Source: Stutzerimonas stutzeri RCH2 (GTDB lineage Bacteria; Pseudomonadota; Gammaproteobacteria; Pseudomonadales; Pseudomonadaceae). Taken from it: a DNA stretch of 64,000 nt. Positions 34,354-47,681 of this stretch are shown here, in pieces. Position numbers and translations under genes: made by a program. Location: assembly GCF_000327065.1 (NCBI RefSeq), contig NC_019936.1, positions 2,807,001-2,871,000 of the forward strand, read 5' to 3'. Each line of letters opens with the position of its first letter. The first letter of the stretch is position 1. A model generated the notes under the pieces. The model did no database searches. It was given only the letters and a program-made list of their open reading frames with translations, and had not been told where the DNA came from.

Positions 34354-34713
34354 ATGAACAACTCTTCCAAGCACCTCGAACAGAACGTCCACGGCTGGGA
34401 ACGCGCGATGTCCCTGGCCGGCGGCCTCTATTTTCTTGCCAAGGGCTTGCGCCGCGGTGGCCTCGGCGGCCTGCTGCAGCTGGGCATCGGTGGCATGGCC
34501 GTAGCCCGCGGCGTGACCGGTCATTGCGAAGCCAAGCGCGTGTTCAATGAAGTCAATGAACAGGCCGGCATGGCCGAAGGGCGCTCGCACCAGATGCCCT
34601 TCGAGCGGTACGCCGCGAACGAGGAGCAGTTGCGGGCCAATGCGGCGGCCGCCACCAACGGCACCACAGTCACCGGCAACGATGACCTGAAAAGCCCACC
34701 TGCCGGCGTCTAA
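34354..34713 (+). CDS. DUF2892 small membrane protein
   Basis: 119-aa protein with the YgaP-type pattern ERAMSLAGGLYFLAKGLRRGG and a hydrophobic Gly-rich segment (GLLQLGIGGMAVARGVTGHCEA). The Ala/Thr-rich tail is hydrophilic. GGAG precedes the ATG at 34354, 87 bp after ptrB. Such proteins are stress-linked inner-membrane proteins of unknown role. Confidence 0.8.
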   Translation: MNNSSKHLEQNVHGWERAMSLAGGLYFLAKGLRRGGLGGLLQLGIGGMAVARGVTGHCEAKRVFNEVNEQAGMAEGRSHQMPFERYAANEEQLRANAAAATNGTTVTGNDDLKSPPAGV

Positions 34714-34858
34714 GCGTTTTGCCCGGTTGATTGTGGGGAACGGCCTGGTCCGCGAATGAGGCCGGCACGGCGGCCCGGTCAGGTTGCGGGAGCCTGGTAG
34801 CCATAGAGCCAAACCATTGCCGCCTGGCATGGGCTGCACTGGATACGCCCAAAGCTCT

Positions 34859-34876
34859 GGCGGCCCTTTGGCCGCC
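34859..34876. terminator. Possible bidirectional hairpin between DUF2892 gene and acs
   Basis: GGCGGCC-CTTT-GGCCGCC, a perfect 7-bp stem between two convergent genes, 21 bp past the acs stop. There is no T-run on either strand, so termination is only possible, not evident. Confidence 0.4.
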
Positions 34877-34896
34877 CTCGCCGGCCGCCCTCGATT

Positions 34897-36852
<1,956 letters not shown>

Positions 36853-37420
36853 GGCAGTCACCTCGGGTTGTCTGGTTATTTTCCGCTCGCAGCCTTGTCT
36901 CGCAGGCGAATCCTTACCACCCGATCGATCCACGTTTCCCGTGCGGATCGCCAACCACGCGCCTGTCAGACGTCTGCTTCAGCCGATGCCAATACCGCTG
37001 TGGCCACCACTGGCGACCACCTTCCAAGCATAGACACTGATTTGCGGCCATTTGCCCACGGTGGCTGTCTCAATTCGTAACAGCCATCGCCGGGCGCCAT
37101 CGTGCCCGTGCCACGCAATCCACTATCTCGCCAACCGCAGCGCCCCTGGTGCATCACCTTCTAGCCGAAAATAATTCGGGCAATACATGCGCTCATCCTG
37201 GTGCTGCGCTTCGAACACACCGGCCTGGCCCTGCCGCGCTTGCCGATCCGCTGCCTCGCTGAATCACGGGCAAAAAAAAAGCGGCCTCAAGGGCCGCTCG
37301 TTCAACCATCCGGTTGGAATACACACTTGTCCGATCACGCAGATAGACGCCGCCATTCTGTGCAGCCAGCGCCGCGGCCGAAACTGCACATTGGTCTAAC
37401 AGACCATTGGCGGGCTTGCC
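36853..37420. other. Intergenic region acsA / dctP remnant
   Basis: 568 bp containing the acsA promoter region and, at 37272-37298, the terminator of the minus-strand dctP-like gene. No sigma-54 pattern, RNA gene or coding frame could be supported. Confidence 0.45.
37272..37298 (-). terminator. Rho-independent terminator after the dctP-like gene
   Basis: Minus strand: AGCGGCC - CTTGA - GGCCGCT followed by a run of T. Strong, canonical, 123 bp beyond the dctP stop. Confidence 0.9.
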
Positions 37421-39464
<2,044 letters not shown>

Positions 39465-39563
39465 AGTGGATTCCCGTATTCGCGGTAGACGAAGCATGCT
39501 CTGCTCAATCCGTGCTTTTCAAAGCTCCTTTCGTCTTAGCCTTCGTGAGACGCGAAACCTCAC

Positions 39564-39578
39564 TTGGCCAACGGCCAA
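39564..39578. promoter_or_regulatory. Inverted repeat before the CoA-transferase gene, candidate LysR site
   Basis: TTGGCC-AAC-GGCCAA, perfect 6-bp arms, in the 176-bp divergent region between the LysR gene and the CoA transferase. It shares TTGGCCAA with 38500-38507. Confidence 0.45.
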
Positions 39579-39640
39579 TTGTCCGCTGGCCATGCGTCGG
39601 TCATGCTCGGCACCATGAATCAACCGGCACAGGTGTCGTG

Positions 39641-40843
39641 ATGAGCGAACAGACAGACAAGAACCTGCCGCTGCAGGGCCTCAAGGTGATCGAGATGGGT
39701 CAGCTGATCGCCGGCCCTTTCGCCAGCAAGCTGCTCGGCGAATTCGGCGCCGATGTGATCAAGATCGAGCCGCCCAAGGTCGGCGACCCGTTGCGCAAGT
39801 GGCGCAAGCTCAAGGACGGCACCTCGCTCTGGTGGCATGTGCAGTCGCGCAACAAGCGCTCGGTGACGCTGGATCTCAAGGCCGCGGAAGGCCAGGCAAT
39901 CGTCCGCCAGCTGGTGGCCGAAGCCGACATCCTGGTGGAGAACTTCCGCCCTGGCACGCTGGAAGAATGGGGCCTGGGCTGGGATGAGCTGTCGAAGCTG
40001 AACCCTCGGCTGATCATGCTGCGCATTTCCGGCTACGGACAGACCGGCCCCTATCGCGACCTGCCGGGCTTCGGCGTGATCGGCGAAGCTATGGGTGGCC
40101 TGCGCCACCTGTCCGGCTATCCGGGCCAGCCGCCGGTGCGGGTCGGCGTCAGCATCGGCGATTCGCTGTCCTCGCTGTATGGGGTGATCGGTGTATTGCT
40201 CGCCCTGCAGGAGCGCAACCGTAGCGGCCAGGGGCAGGAGATCGACGTGGCGCTGTACGAGTCGGTGTTCGCCATGATGGAAAGCCTCGTGCCCGAATAC
40301 GACGCCTTCGGCTACGTACGCGAGCCGGCTGGCAGCGCCCTGCCCGGCATCACCCCGTCCAACTCCTACCCGTGCAATGACGGCGCCTACGTGCTGATCG
40401 CCGGCAATGGCGACAGCATCTACAAGCGCCTGATGACCCTGATGGGCCGCCAGGACCTCGCCGATGACCCGCGCTTCGCCCACAACGACGGCCGCGCCCA
40501 GCACGCCGAGCTGATCGATGCCGCCATTGGCGAATGGACCATCCAGCACGGCCGCGACGAGGTGATCGAAGCACTCAAGGGCGCCCGCGTGCCGGCCGGC
40601 TATCCCTATACCGCCGCCGATATCGTCAAGGACCCGCACTACCTGGCGCGGCAGATGATCGAGCAGGTGCAGACCTTCGCCGGCCCGCTCAAGGTACCGG
40701 GCGTGCTGCCCAAGCTGTCGCGCACGCCGGGACGCATCGGCGAAGGCGGCCCACAACTGGGCGAACACACCGACGACGTACTGGCCGGCCTTGGCCTCAC
40801 CGATGAACAACGCCAGGGCCTGCGCGAGCGCGGGATCATCTGA
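39641..40843 (+). CDS. Family III (CaiB/BaiF) CoA transferase
   Basis: 400-aa enzyme that moves CoA between acyl-CoA and a free carboxylic acid through a glutamyl/aspartyl anhydride. Visible motifs: VIEMGQLIAGPFASKLLGEFGADVIKIE (N-terminal nucleotide-loop, quoted in part), NKRSVTLDLK, and the catalytic Asp in EIDVALYESVFAM near residue 190. The next gene encodes an HMG-CoA-lyase-type enzyme, so the pair would activate and then cleave a 3-hydroxy-dicarboxylate such as 3-hydroxy-3-methylglutarate (inference). ATG at 39641 matches the family start; the frame from 39512 is too long. Confidence 0.88.
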   Translation: MSEQTDKNLPLQGLKVIEMGQLIAGPFASKLLGEFGADVIKIEPPKVGDPLRKWRKLKDGTSLWWHVQSRNKRSVTLDLKAAEGQAIVRQLVAEADILVENFRPGTLEEWGLGWDELSKLNPRLIMLRISGYGQTGPYRDLPGFGVIGEAMGGLRHLSGYPGQPPVRVGVSIGDSLSSLYGVIGVLLALQERNRSGQGQEIDVALYESVFAMMESLVPEYDAFGYVREPAGSALPGITPSNSYPCNDGAYVLIAGNGDSIYKRLMTLMGRQDLADDPRFAHNDGRAQHAELIDAAIGEWTIQHGRDEVIEALKGARVPAGYPYTAADIVKDPHYLARQMIEQVQTFAGPLKVPGVLPKLSRTPGRIGEGGPQLGEHTDDVLAGLGLTDEQRQGLRERGII

Positions 40844-40895
40844 CACTGCCCATTGGATGGATGGCGTTTTTTTCATCCGCCACCACCTCCGCAAC

Positions 40896-40926
40896 GGTGG
40901 ATGGGTGGAGCGTCATCCACCCTACG
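40896..40926 (-). repeat. GTAGGGTGGA inverted repeat, copy 2
   Basis: GGTGGATG ... CATCCACCCTACG; the CTAC end lies on the right, so it is in minus orientation. First of three copies in the 200 bp between the CoA transferase and lyase genes. Confidence 0.75.
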
Positions 40927-40940
40927 AACTATGGCCACAC

Positions 40941-40970
40941 GTAGGGTGGACAACGCGAAGCTTGTCCACC
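40941..40970 (+). repeat. GTAGGGTGGA inverted repeat, copy 3
   Basis: GTAGGGTGGACAACG - spacer - CTTGTCCACC. Plus orientation; arms GGTGGACAA and TTGTCCACC pair perfectly. Confidence 0.8.
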
Positions 40971-40987
40971 AGCCAGCAAGCCACGAC

Positions 40988-41018
40988 GGTGGTTGGGTAA
41001 AGCGTCATCCACCCTACG
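40988..41018 (-). repeat. GTAGGGTGGA inverted repeat, copy 4 (degenerate left arm)
   Basis: Right arm CATCCACCCTACG is intact, left arm GGTGGTTGGG is decayed. Ends 25 bp before the lyase start. Confidence 0.6.
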
Positions 41019-41043
41019 CCCAGGCACAACCGACAGGATTCCC

Positions 41044-41979
41044 ATGAACAAACGCCTGTATATCCAGGAAGTCGCCACCCGCGACGGCTTCCAGATCGAA
41101 GCGGACTTCGTGCCGACCGAAGCCAAGATCGCCCTGATCGACCGCCTCTCGCAAACCGGGCTGGCGAAGATCGAGGTCACCTCCTTCACCTCGCCCAAGG
41201 CCATTCCCAACCTGCGCGACGCCGAGGACGTGATGCGCGGCATCCGCCGTGTGGAGGGCGTCGAGTACACCGTGCTGGTGCCCAACGTGAAGGGCTGCGA
41301 GCGCGCGCTGGCCTGCGAGGTGGACGAGATCAACCTGGTGATGTCGGCCAGCGATACCCACGGCCTGGCCAACCTGCGCATGACGCCCGAACAGTCGCTG
41401 GTGCAGTTCCGCGAAATCATAGAGGTCACTCGCGGCAGTGGCGTGTTCATCAACGCCTCGCTATCGACCACCTTCGGCTGCCCCTTCGAGGGCGACGTGC
41501 CCGAGCGGCGCATCTATGAGCTGGTGCAACGCCTGCTGGAGATCGGCGTGCAGGGCATCACCCTCTGCGACACCACCGGCATGGCCGACCCGGCGCAGGT
41601 CGAACGCATCTGCCACGAAGTGCTGAACAGCTGGCCGCAGGCAGTATTCACCGCACACTTCCACAACACCCGCGGCATGGGCCTGGCCAACGCGCTGGCA
41701 GCGCTGAACGCCGGCATCGACCGCTTCGATGCCTCTCTCGGCGGACTCGGCGGCTGCCCCTACGCACCCGGGGCCAGCGGCAATATCTGCACCGAAGATC
41801 TCGTGCATATGTTCCAGCGCATGGGCCTGAACACCGGCGTCGATCTCGACCGCCTGCTGCAATGCGCCGCCGACCTGCCCCAACTGGTCGGCCACGACGT
41901 GCCGGGCGCGGTACTCAAGGCCGGCAAGGCCGATCGCCGTTACCCGAAACCGAAGTGGATGCAGGAAGCCGGCGTTTGA
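41044..41979 (+). CDS. Hydroxymethylglutaryl-CoA lyase family enzyme
   Basis: 311-aa TIM-barrel lyase of the HMG-CoA lyase / HMGL-like group. The catalytic start is EVATRDGFQ, metal-binding His occur in FTAHFHNTRGMGLAN, and the family signature GGLGGCPYAPGASGN carries the catalytic Cys. It would split a 3-hydroxy-3-methylglutaryl-CoA-like substrate to acetyl-CoA and a keto acid. It lies 200 bp after the CoA transferase, in the same direction. It could also act on another branched 3-hydroxyacyl-CoA. Confidence 0.9.
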   Translation: MNKRLYIQEVATRDGFQIEADFVPTEAKIALIDRLSQTGLAKIEVTSFTSPKAIPNLRDAEDVMRGIRRVEGVEYTVLVPNVKGCERALACEVDEINLVMSASDTHGLANLRMTPEQSLVQFREIIEVTRGSGVFINASLSTTFGCPFEGDVPERRIYELVQRLLEIGVQGITLCDTTGMADPAQVERICHEVLNSWPQAVFTAHFHNTRGMGLANALAALNAGIDRFDASLGGLGGCPYAPGASGNICTEDLVHMFQRMGLNTGVDLDRLLQCAADLPQLVGHDVPGAVLKAGKADRRYPKPKWMQEAGV

Positions 41980-42052
41980 CCGCGTGCGGAGCGCCTGTTG
42001 GACGGTGTGGCGCCATGAGCGGTGGCCCAGCGGCGACTGGCACAACGCAAAG

Positions 42053-42068
42053 CCCGCCTTACGGCGGG
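42053..42068 (-). terminator. Hairpin between HMG-CoA-lyase-type and RES genes
   Basis: CCCGCC-TTAC-GGCGGG. On the minus strand it is followed by CTTTGCGTTG, so it may weakly terminate the RES gene; on the plus strand it lies 74 bp after the lyase stop but lacks a T-run. Confidence 0.45.
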
Positions 42069-42153
42069 AATGAGCAATGAGGTGTGACCGGTGCTTGTGG
42101 TGAGAGGCGAGACTGCCGGAACAAACGCATCCTGCTGCGGAACGATTGGTTAA

Positions 42154-42175
42154 GGGGCGGGCTCTAGCCCGTCCC
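42154..42175. repeat. GC-rich inverted repeat at the left edge of the AT-rich insert
   Basis: GGGGCGGGCT / AGCCCGTCCC with one mismatch and a 2-base loop. It lies 32 bp left of the RES gene stop and may mark a junction or an RNA hairpin. Confidence 0.5.
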
Positions 42176-42206
42176 AGTGAGCGAAGCGAACGGTTTGAAC
42201 CAGTTG

Positions 42207-43085
42207 TTATATTTTTTCTACTGAAATTTCAGGGAAAATTTTTGCCTGTTCTTCAGAACCTACTGCGTGATAGCTCAATGCCTGGCCATCACCTGAATCT
42301 TTTGCGATGAGCTTAATATGGAATAGATAATCATCTCCTTGTCGAGAGACTGAAGCTATTTGTACACCGCATAGGCGTAGCTTTGATCTGCTTTCAGGTC
42401 TGAAGCAGGTGTTGTAGCCTCCTTTCTTTGCTACCGATGGATAACACCATGCATCATGAAACTCTGGTGGTAGATCAAAGTAGTCTTTTGCTATGGACTC
42501 TGATATTCGATAAAGATATTCCGTACCTGAGCCCACATCTCTAATGAATTCATGGCGCAGAAAGTCTTGGATCATTCGAGACTTTAGAATCTCTTCTTTT
42601 GATAGCCCATCATGTAGCGCCGGGGTTCCAATGATCGTTACATTTACCTGTTCTATCGCTTCGTACACTATTAGTGAAAATAGTTGGTTGTCCTTGGCTT
42701 TCATTTCCTCCACTGCAATATGTGGATGCATTGGGGATGTATAAAGCAGAGGTTCTTTTTCTTTATTTAAGCGACCGACCTTAACGATACTGGCAGGCGG
42801 CTCCCAGCAGTCGCATATTTTGCTCATTGATCTTAACGGTAGATTTCTATCATCTTCATCTATCGCTCTGACCCTGTAGAAACGCGTTCCTGCAGGATAA
42901 CTTCCAGAGCCTGGCGTTAATACTGAAATATTTCCATGCAGTGTATTAAATGTGATTACTTTTGATATTTCATTCTGGACTTCTTGATAGCTTAATTTTT
43001 TGAAGTCGAGGTCTCTAAAGTTGCATATTTTTTCATGCAGGTCAGACAAGTCTACATGCTTTAAAAAATCTTGAATGGGAACCAT
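42207..43085 (-). CDS. RES-domain protein (NAD+-degrading toxin family), AT-rich
   Basis: 292-aa protein. Residues about 65-150 match the RES domain pattern: R71 in FYRVRAID, R105 in VGRLNKEKEP, then YTS (Ser117) and a Glu pair at 126-127. RES toxins (partners of Xre antitoxins) hydrolyse or phosphorolyse NAD+. The N-terminal 60 and C-terminal 140 residues are longer than in classical RES toxins and are not recognised. GAGG is 4 bases before the ATG. Base composition is clearly AT-richer than all neighbours (many TTT/AAA codons), a sign of transfer. No Xre-like antitoxin gene lies beside it. Activity is inferred. Confidence 0.7.
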   Translation of the reverse strand: MVPIQDFLKHVDLSDLHEKICNFRDLDFKKLSYQEVQNEISKVITFNTLHGNISVLTPGSGSYPAGTRFYRVRAIDEDDRNLPLRSMSKICDCWEPPASIVKVGRLNKEKEPLLYTSPMHPHIAVEEMKAKDNQLFSLIVYEAIEQVNVTIIGTPALHDGLSKEEILKSRMIQDFLRHEFIRDVGSGTEYLYRISESIAKDYFDLPPEFHDAWCYPSVAKKGGYNTCFRPESRSKLRLCGVQIASVSRQGDDYLFHIKLIAKDSGDGQALSYHAVGSEEQAKIFPEISVEKI

Positions 43086-43451
43086 AATGCCTCAAGAAAT
43101 ATAACTATAACTAGATACCAAGTGGTGTATAAGACGCCGAACGGGCTTGGTGTATAACACTCCATTCGCCGTTGTCTCCACCCTCTAGCTCGGGCCTCTC
43201 AGGGACGCCGGGTGTTTATACACCAGCTCCGGGAAGCATGTAATTGATGTGATCAAACCTTGCCTCGCCTGCGACCTTCCGCAAACGCTCCTCCATTGCC
43301 GTGTCGATAAGGCTTCGAGATTCCATGCCGTGTAGCGCCGCAAAAAAAACTGGCAAGCACAAGCGGCAGGCCTAGCAGAGCTCTAAAAAAACCAACCACT
43401 GCAGGCCGGAAAACCGTTAGGTCTCGCCGCCCGCAGCATGTAGCTACGGGC
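43086..43451. other. Intergenic region between RES gene and alpha/beta hydrolase
   Basis: 366 bp with the GGTGTATAA repeats on the left. On the minus strand, an ATG at 43325 opens 36 codons (MESRSLIDTAMEERLRKVAG at the start) ending in TAA at 43216, inside the third repeat. The frame reads back in phase beyond the ATG without a start, so it may be the tail of a decayed gene. A run of eight A at about 43344 and one of seven A at about 43386 are present. No complete gene is supported. Confidence 0.4.
43124..43157. promoter_or_regulatory. Direct repeats GGTGTATAA upstream of the RES gene
   Basis: Two copies at 43124-43132 and 43149-43157, 25 bp apart, both preceded by TG or TTG; an inverted copy TTATACACC is at 43216-43224 inside GGTGTTTATACACC. 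They lie 39-140 bp upstream of the RES start and look like operator iterons. Confidence 0.45.
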
Positions 43452-44342
43452 TCAGTCCCCCTGACAGAACCGCAGAATCGCCTCGGCCACCGCCTGCGGC
43501 GCTTCGCGCTGGGGGAAATGGCCCACGCCTGGCAACAGCTGACGGTGGTATGGGCCGCTGAACAAGGTCTCACGCCCGGCCGAGGTTTCCGGTGCGTTGC
43601 AGGTATCGGCCTCGCCGTGCAGCACCAGCGTCGGTACGGCGAGCACCGGGGCCGGTTGCAGCAGCGCCTCGTCCGATGCATAGGCAGGATCGCCGTCGAC
43701 GAAGCCCCAGCGGTTGCGGTAGGAGTGCAGAACCACGGCAGCCCAGTCCGGGTTGTCGAACGCCTCCAGCGCCTGGACGAAATCCGCCTCGGCGTACCAG
43801 CCGGCCGGTGACCAGGTATCCCACAGCAGCCGCGTGAAGGCCGCGCGATCCTCGATTACCGTCTGCTCGCCGCGCGGGGTGGCCATGTACCAGTGGTACC
43901 AGTAGTTACGCGCCTGGCTGAGCGAGATGTGCTGGTTCGGGTCATTGGTGCCGTAACCCACCGCGAGCAGTACCAGCCGTGCGGCGGCGTGATGGCGCAG
44001 CCCGCAGGCGTTGGCCACGGCGCGAGCGCCCCAGTCGTGGCCGACCAACACCGGCTGGTCGAGGCGCAATGCGTCGATGAAATCCAGCAGGTCACGCCCC
44101 AGCGCGGCGAGCTGGCCGCTGCGTGGGGTCAGCGGATCAGTGAAGCGTGTCTGGCCGAAGCCGCGCAGTGTCGGGCACAGTACGCGATAGCCAGCCGCGG
44201 CCAGTCGCTCGGCGACGGCTATCCAGCCTTCGGGGCAATCCGGCCAGCCATGCAAGAGCACGGCGACCTGTTGGCCACGGGGATTCCATTCGAGATAAGC
44301 GATATCCAGCACCGGCGTGCTGACAAAGGCATAACGACTCAT
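43452..44342 (-). CDS. Alpha/beta hydrolase, epoxide-hydrolase-like
   Basis: 296-aa alpha/beta-fold hydrolase. The oxyanion segment is HGWPD (31-35), the nucleophile is Asp103 in VGHDWGARAV, and the acid and His are in LHGEADTCN and GVGHFPQRE. An Asp nucleophile with HGWP fits epoxide hydrolases or haloalkane/fluoroacetate dehalogenase relatives. The substrate is unknown. It has its own place downstream of the itaconate operon, separated by a terminator. Confidence 0.85.
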   Translation of the reverse strand: MSRYAFVSTPVLDIAYLEWNPRGQQVAVLLHGWPDCPEGWIAVAERLAAAGYRVLCPTLRGFGQTRFTDPLTPRSGQLAALGRDLLDFIDALRLDQPVLVGHDWGARAVANACGLRHHAAARLVLLAVGYGTNDPNQHISLSQARNYWYHWYMATPRGEQTVIEDRAAFTRLLWDTWSPAGWYAEADFVQALEAFDNPDWAAVVLHSYRNRWGFVDGDPAYASDEALLQPAPVLAVPTLVLHGEADTCNAPETSAGRETLFSGPYHRQLLPGVGHFPQREAPQAVAEAILRFCQGD

Positions 44343-44393
44343 GCCGGCGTCTCCTTACGTTGGTCGAGCGGCCAGCATAAGCGTTCGTCTGGG

Positions 44394-44426
44394 TAAAAAA
44401 AGCAGGCCCGTCTCATCTGCACGGGC
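44394..44426 (-). terminator. Rho-independent terminator of the itaconate operon
   Basis: Minus strand GCCCGT - 9-base loop - ACGGGC, then CTGC and TTTTTTT. It lies 70 bp after the dctP stop and ends the long minus-strand operon. Confidence 0.8.
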
Positions 44427-44495
44427 GTCGCATGGTTGATCGAGAGGAACCTGGGCGAGATCACATTAGGCCCCGCCCAGGCGAGTGAATTGGTG

Positions 44496-45539
<1,044 letters not shown>

Positions 45540-46367
45540 TCAGGGCACCGCTTGCCCGGCACGTTGCAGCAGGCGACGGGCACGGCCGATGACGGGGGCG
45601 TCGACCATCTGTCCGTCCACCACGAAAACCCCATCGCCGGAAGCTCCGGCGGCGAGGATGCGTTGCGCCCAGTCCAGTTCCGCGGCACTGGGCATCAGGG
45701 TTTCGTGCACCACGGCCACCTGGCTCGGATGGATGCACAGCAGGCCGCCAAAGCCCATGTCACGCGCGTCGGCAGCGGCACGGGTGAGGCCATCGAGGTT
45801 CTTGATGTCGGGGAAAACGCTGTCCAGCGGTGCTGCCAGCCCGGCCAATCGCGACTGCAGCAGCAGCGCATAGCGCGCCTGGTCGAGCATGCGCTCGGCG
45901 CCGGCGGTGCCATTGGCCAGGCCGAGATCGAGGCCCAGGTCGAGCGCGCCGAAGGACAGCCGCTCGACACCCTGGGCGTGGGCAATTTCCGCCAGGTTGG
46001 CCAGCCCGCGGGCGCTTTCGACGATTGGCCAGACCGGCTTGCCGCAACTGGCCGCCAGCGCAACCTGCACCGCGCTTTCGACCTTCGGCAGCAGCACACC
46101 GACGACGCCGGCATGACGGGCACAAAGCGCCAGGTCCGCGGCCTGCTCGGCGTGGGTTGGCGCGTTGATACGCACCAACAGGCGGGCGTCCGGGTTGGCA
46201 GCGAGGAAGGCATCGAGGTTGCCCCGCGCCTCCGCCTTAAGGTTCTCCGCGACCGCATCCTCAAGGTCGACGATGACCGCGTCGGCGCCGCTCGCCAGTG
46301 CTTTGGGAATGCGCTCCGGGCGGGTCGCCGGAACGAACAGCGCGCTACGGATGATCGATGAGTTCAT
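45540..46367 (-). CDS. ccl: (S)-citramalyl-CoA lyase (CitE/HpcH family)
   Basis: 275-aa aldolase of the HpcH/HpaI group. It splits citramalyl-CoA into acetyl-CoA and pyruvate, the last step of itaconate breakdown. Motifs: RSALFVPATRPERIPKAL, the metal-binding VDLEDAVAE near residue 38, LLPKVESAVQV with its Glu, and GGLLCIHPSQV. AGGAG lies 7 bases before the ATG at 46367. The gene is 20 bp after the CoA-transferase gene, and the order equals PA0883-PA0882. Confidence 0.9.
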   Translation of the reverse strand: MNSSIIRSALFVPATRPERIPKALASGADAVIVDLEDAVAENLKAEARGNLDAFLAANPDARLLVRINAPTHAEQAADLALCARHAGVVGVLLPKVESAVQVALAASCGKPVWPIVESARGLANLAEIAHAQGVERLSFGALDLGLDLGLANGTAGAERMLDQARYALLLQSRLAGLAAPLDSVFPDIKNLDGLTRAAADARDMGFGGLLCIHPSQVAVVHETLMPSAAELDWAQRILAAGASGDGVFVVDGQMVDAPVIGRARRLLQRAGQAVP

Positions 46368-46387
46368 GGGCTGGCTCCTGAGCACGC

Positions 46388-47593
46388 TCATACCGCGCCC
46401 TGCTCGTGCAAGCGCTGAATGTCGCCGGGGGCGTAACCCAGCTCGGCCAGCAGGCTGTCGGTGTGCTGGCCCAAGGCTGGGATCGGGTCCATGCGCGGGG
46501 CGAAGGCACTGTTGCGCCCCGGCGGCAGCAGCGCAGGCAGGCGACCGGCCGGGCTGTCCACCTCGCTCCAGCGCTGGCGGGCCTTGAGCTGCGGATGCGC
46601 CCAGACACCGGCCATGTCGTTGACATGGGCATTGGCGATGGGCGCGGCATCCAGCCGGGCGATCACCTCTTCGGCGCTCAGGCGACTGAACGCCTCGACG
46701 ATAAGTGCACGCAATTCGGTGCGATGCTCCGAACGCCGGGCGTTGCTGGAGAAGCGCTCGTCCTGCGCCAGTTCCGGCTGCAGCAGCACCTTGTCGCAGA
46801 ACGCCAGCCACTCACGCTCGTTCTGCAGGCCGAGCATCACCGTGCCGCCGTCACCAGTGGGGAACGGGCCGTAGGGGTAGATGGTGGCGTGGGCGGCGCC
46901 GGCACGCGGCGGCGGCGTCGCGCCCTTGTAGGCGTAGTACAACGGGTAGCCCATCCACTCCACCAGGCTTTCGAGCATGGAAACGTCGACGCGGCTGCCC
47001 TCGCCCGTCTTGTCGCGCAGCATCAGCGCCGAAAGCACGCCGGTGTAGGCGTACATGCCCGCGGCGATATCGGCGATGGAGCAGCCGGCTTTGGCCATCT
47101 CGGTCTCGCCCGGCCCACCGGTGACGGAGAGAAAGCCGCCCTCGCTCTGGATCAGCAGGTCATAGGCCTTTTTCTGCTCGTAGGGGCCGCCCTCGCCGTA
47201 GCCGGAGATGTCGCAGACGATCAGCCGCGGGAAGCGCTCATGCAGCGCGTCGAAGGACAAACCCATGCGCGCCGCGGCGCCCGGAGCCAGGTTCTGCACC
47301 AGCACGTCGGCCCCCGCCAGCAGCTGGTCAAGCACCCGCGCGGCGGCGTCCTGCTTCACGTCCAGGGTCAGGCTTTCCTTGGAGCGATTGGTCCAGACGA
47401 AATGCGAGGCCAGGCCGTCGACCCGCTCGTCATAACCGCGCGCGAAGTCGCCGGCGCCGGGGCGCTCGACCTTGATCACCCGAGCGCCGAGATCGGCCAG
47501 CTGGCGCGTGCAGAACGGCGCGGCGATGGCATGCTCGAGGCTGACCACGGTAATGCCATCGAGTGGGCGGGGTTTGGCTTGGCTCTTGTTCAT
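46388..47593 (-). CDS. ict: Itaconate CoA-transferase (family III)
   Basis: 401-aa CaiB/BaiF-type transferase that loads CoA from succinyl-CoA onto itaconate. It has VVSLEHAIAAPFCTRQLADLGA, NRSKESLTLDVK, and the catalytic Asp in RVDVSMLESLVEWMGYP. Function is assigned by its place in the cluster ccl-ict-prpD-VOC-acd-ich, matching PA0882. The start at 47593 (MNKSQAKPRP) is chosen because two GTAGGGTGGA repeats lie directly upstream and the longer frame crosses one of them. Confidence 0.9.
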   Translation of the reverse strand: MNKSQAKPRPLDGITVVSLEHAIAAPFCTRQLADLGARVIKVERPGAGDFARGYDERVDGLASHFVWTNRSKESLTLDVKQDAAARVLDQLLAGADVLVQNLAPGAAARMGLSFDALHERFPRLIVCDISGYGEGGPYEQKKAYDLLIQSEGGFLSVTGGPGETEMAKAGCSIADIAAGMYAYTGVLSALMLRDKTGEGSRVDVSMLESLVEWMGYPLYYAYKGATPPPRAGAAHATIYPYGPFPTGDGGTVMLGLQNEREWLAFCDKVLLQPELAQDERFSSNARRSEHRTELRALIVEAFSRLSAEEVIARLDAAPIANAHVNDMAGVWAHPQLKARQRWSEVDSPAGRLPALLPPGRNSAFAPRMDPIPALGQHTDSLLAELGYAPGDIQRLHEQGAV

Positions 47594-47615
47594 GTCCGGA
47601 TCCTGCAAATTCGGC

Positions 47616-47646
47616 GTAGGGTGGAAAACGGCAACGCCTTTTCCAC
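47616..47646 (+). repeat. GTAGGGTGGA inverted repeat, copy 5
   Basis: GTAGGGTGGAAAACG - spacer - CCTTTTCCAC, 22 bp upstream of the CoA-transferase start inside the operon. Plus orientation. Confidence 0.8.
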
Positions 47647-47681
47647 GCGTCTGTTCAAATCCCTGCGCGCTGACATCGTTT

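Noticed and set aside
42154..43224. An intact transposon or integron around the RES gene
   Set aside because: No transposase, integrase, terminal inverted repeats matching at both ends or target duplication was seen; only base composition points to transfer.
43253..43681. 142-codon minus frame overlapping the alpha/beta hydrolase 3' end
   Set aside because: Arg-rich out-of-frame translation of the hydrolase gene, no homology, no ribosome site.
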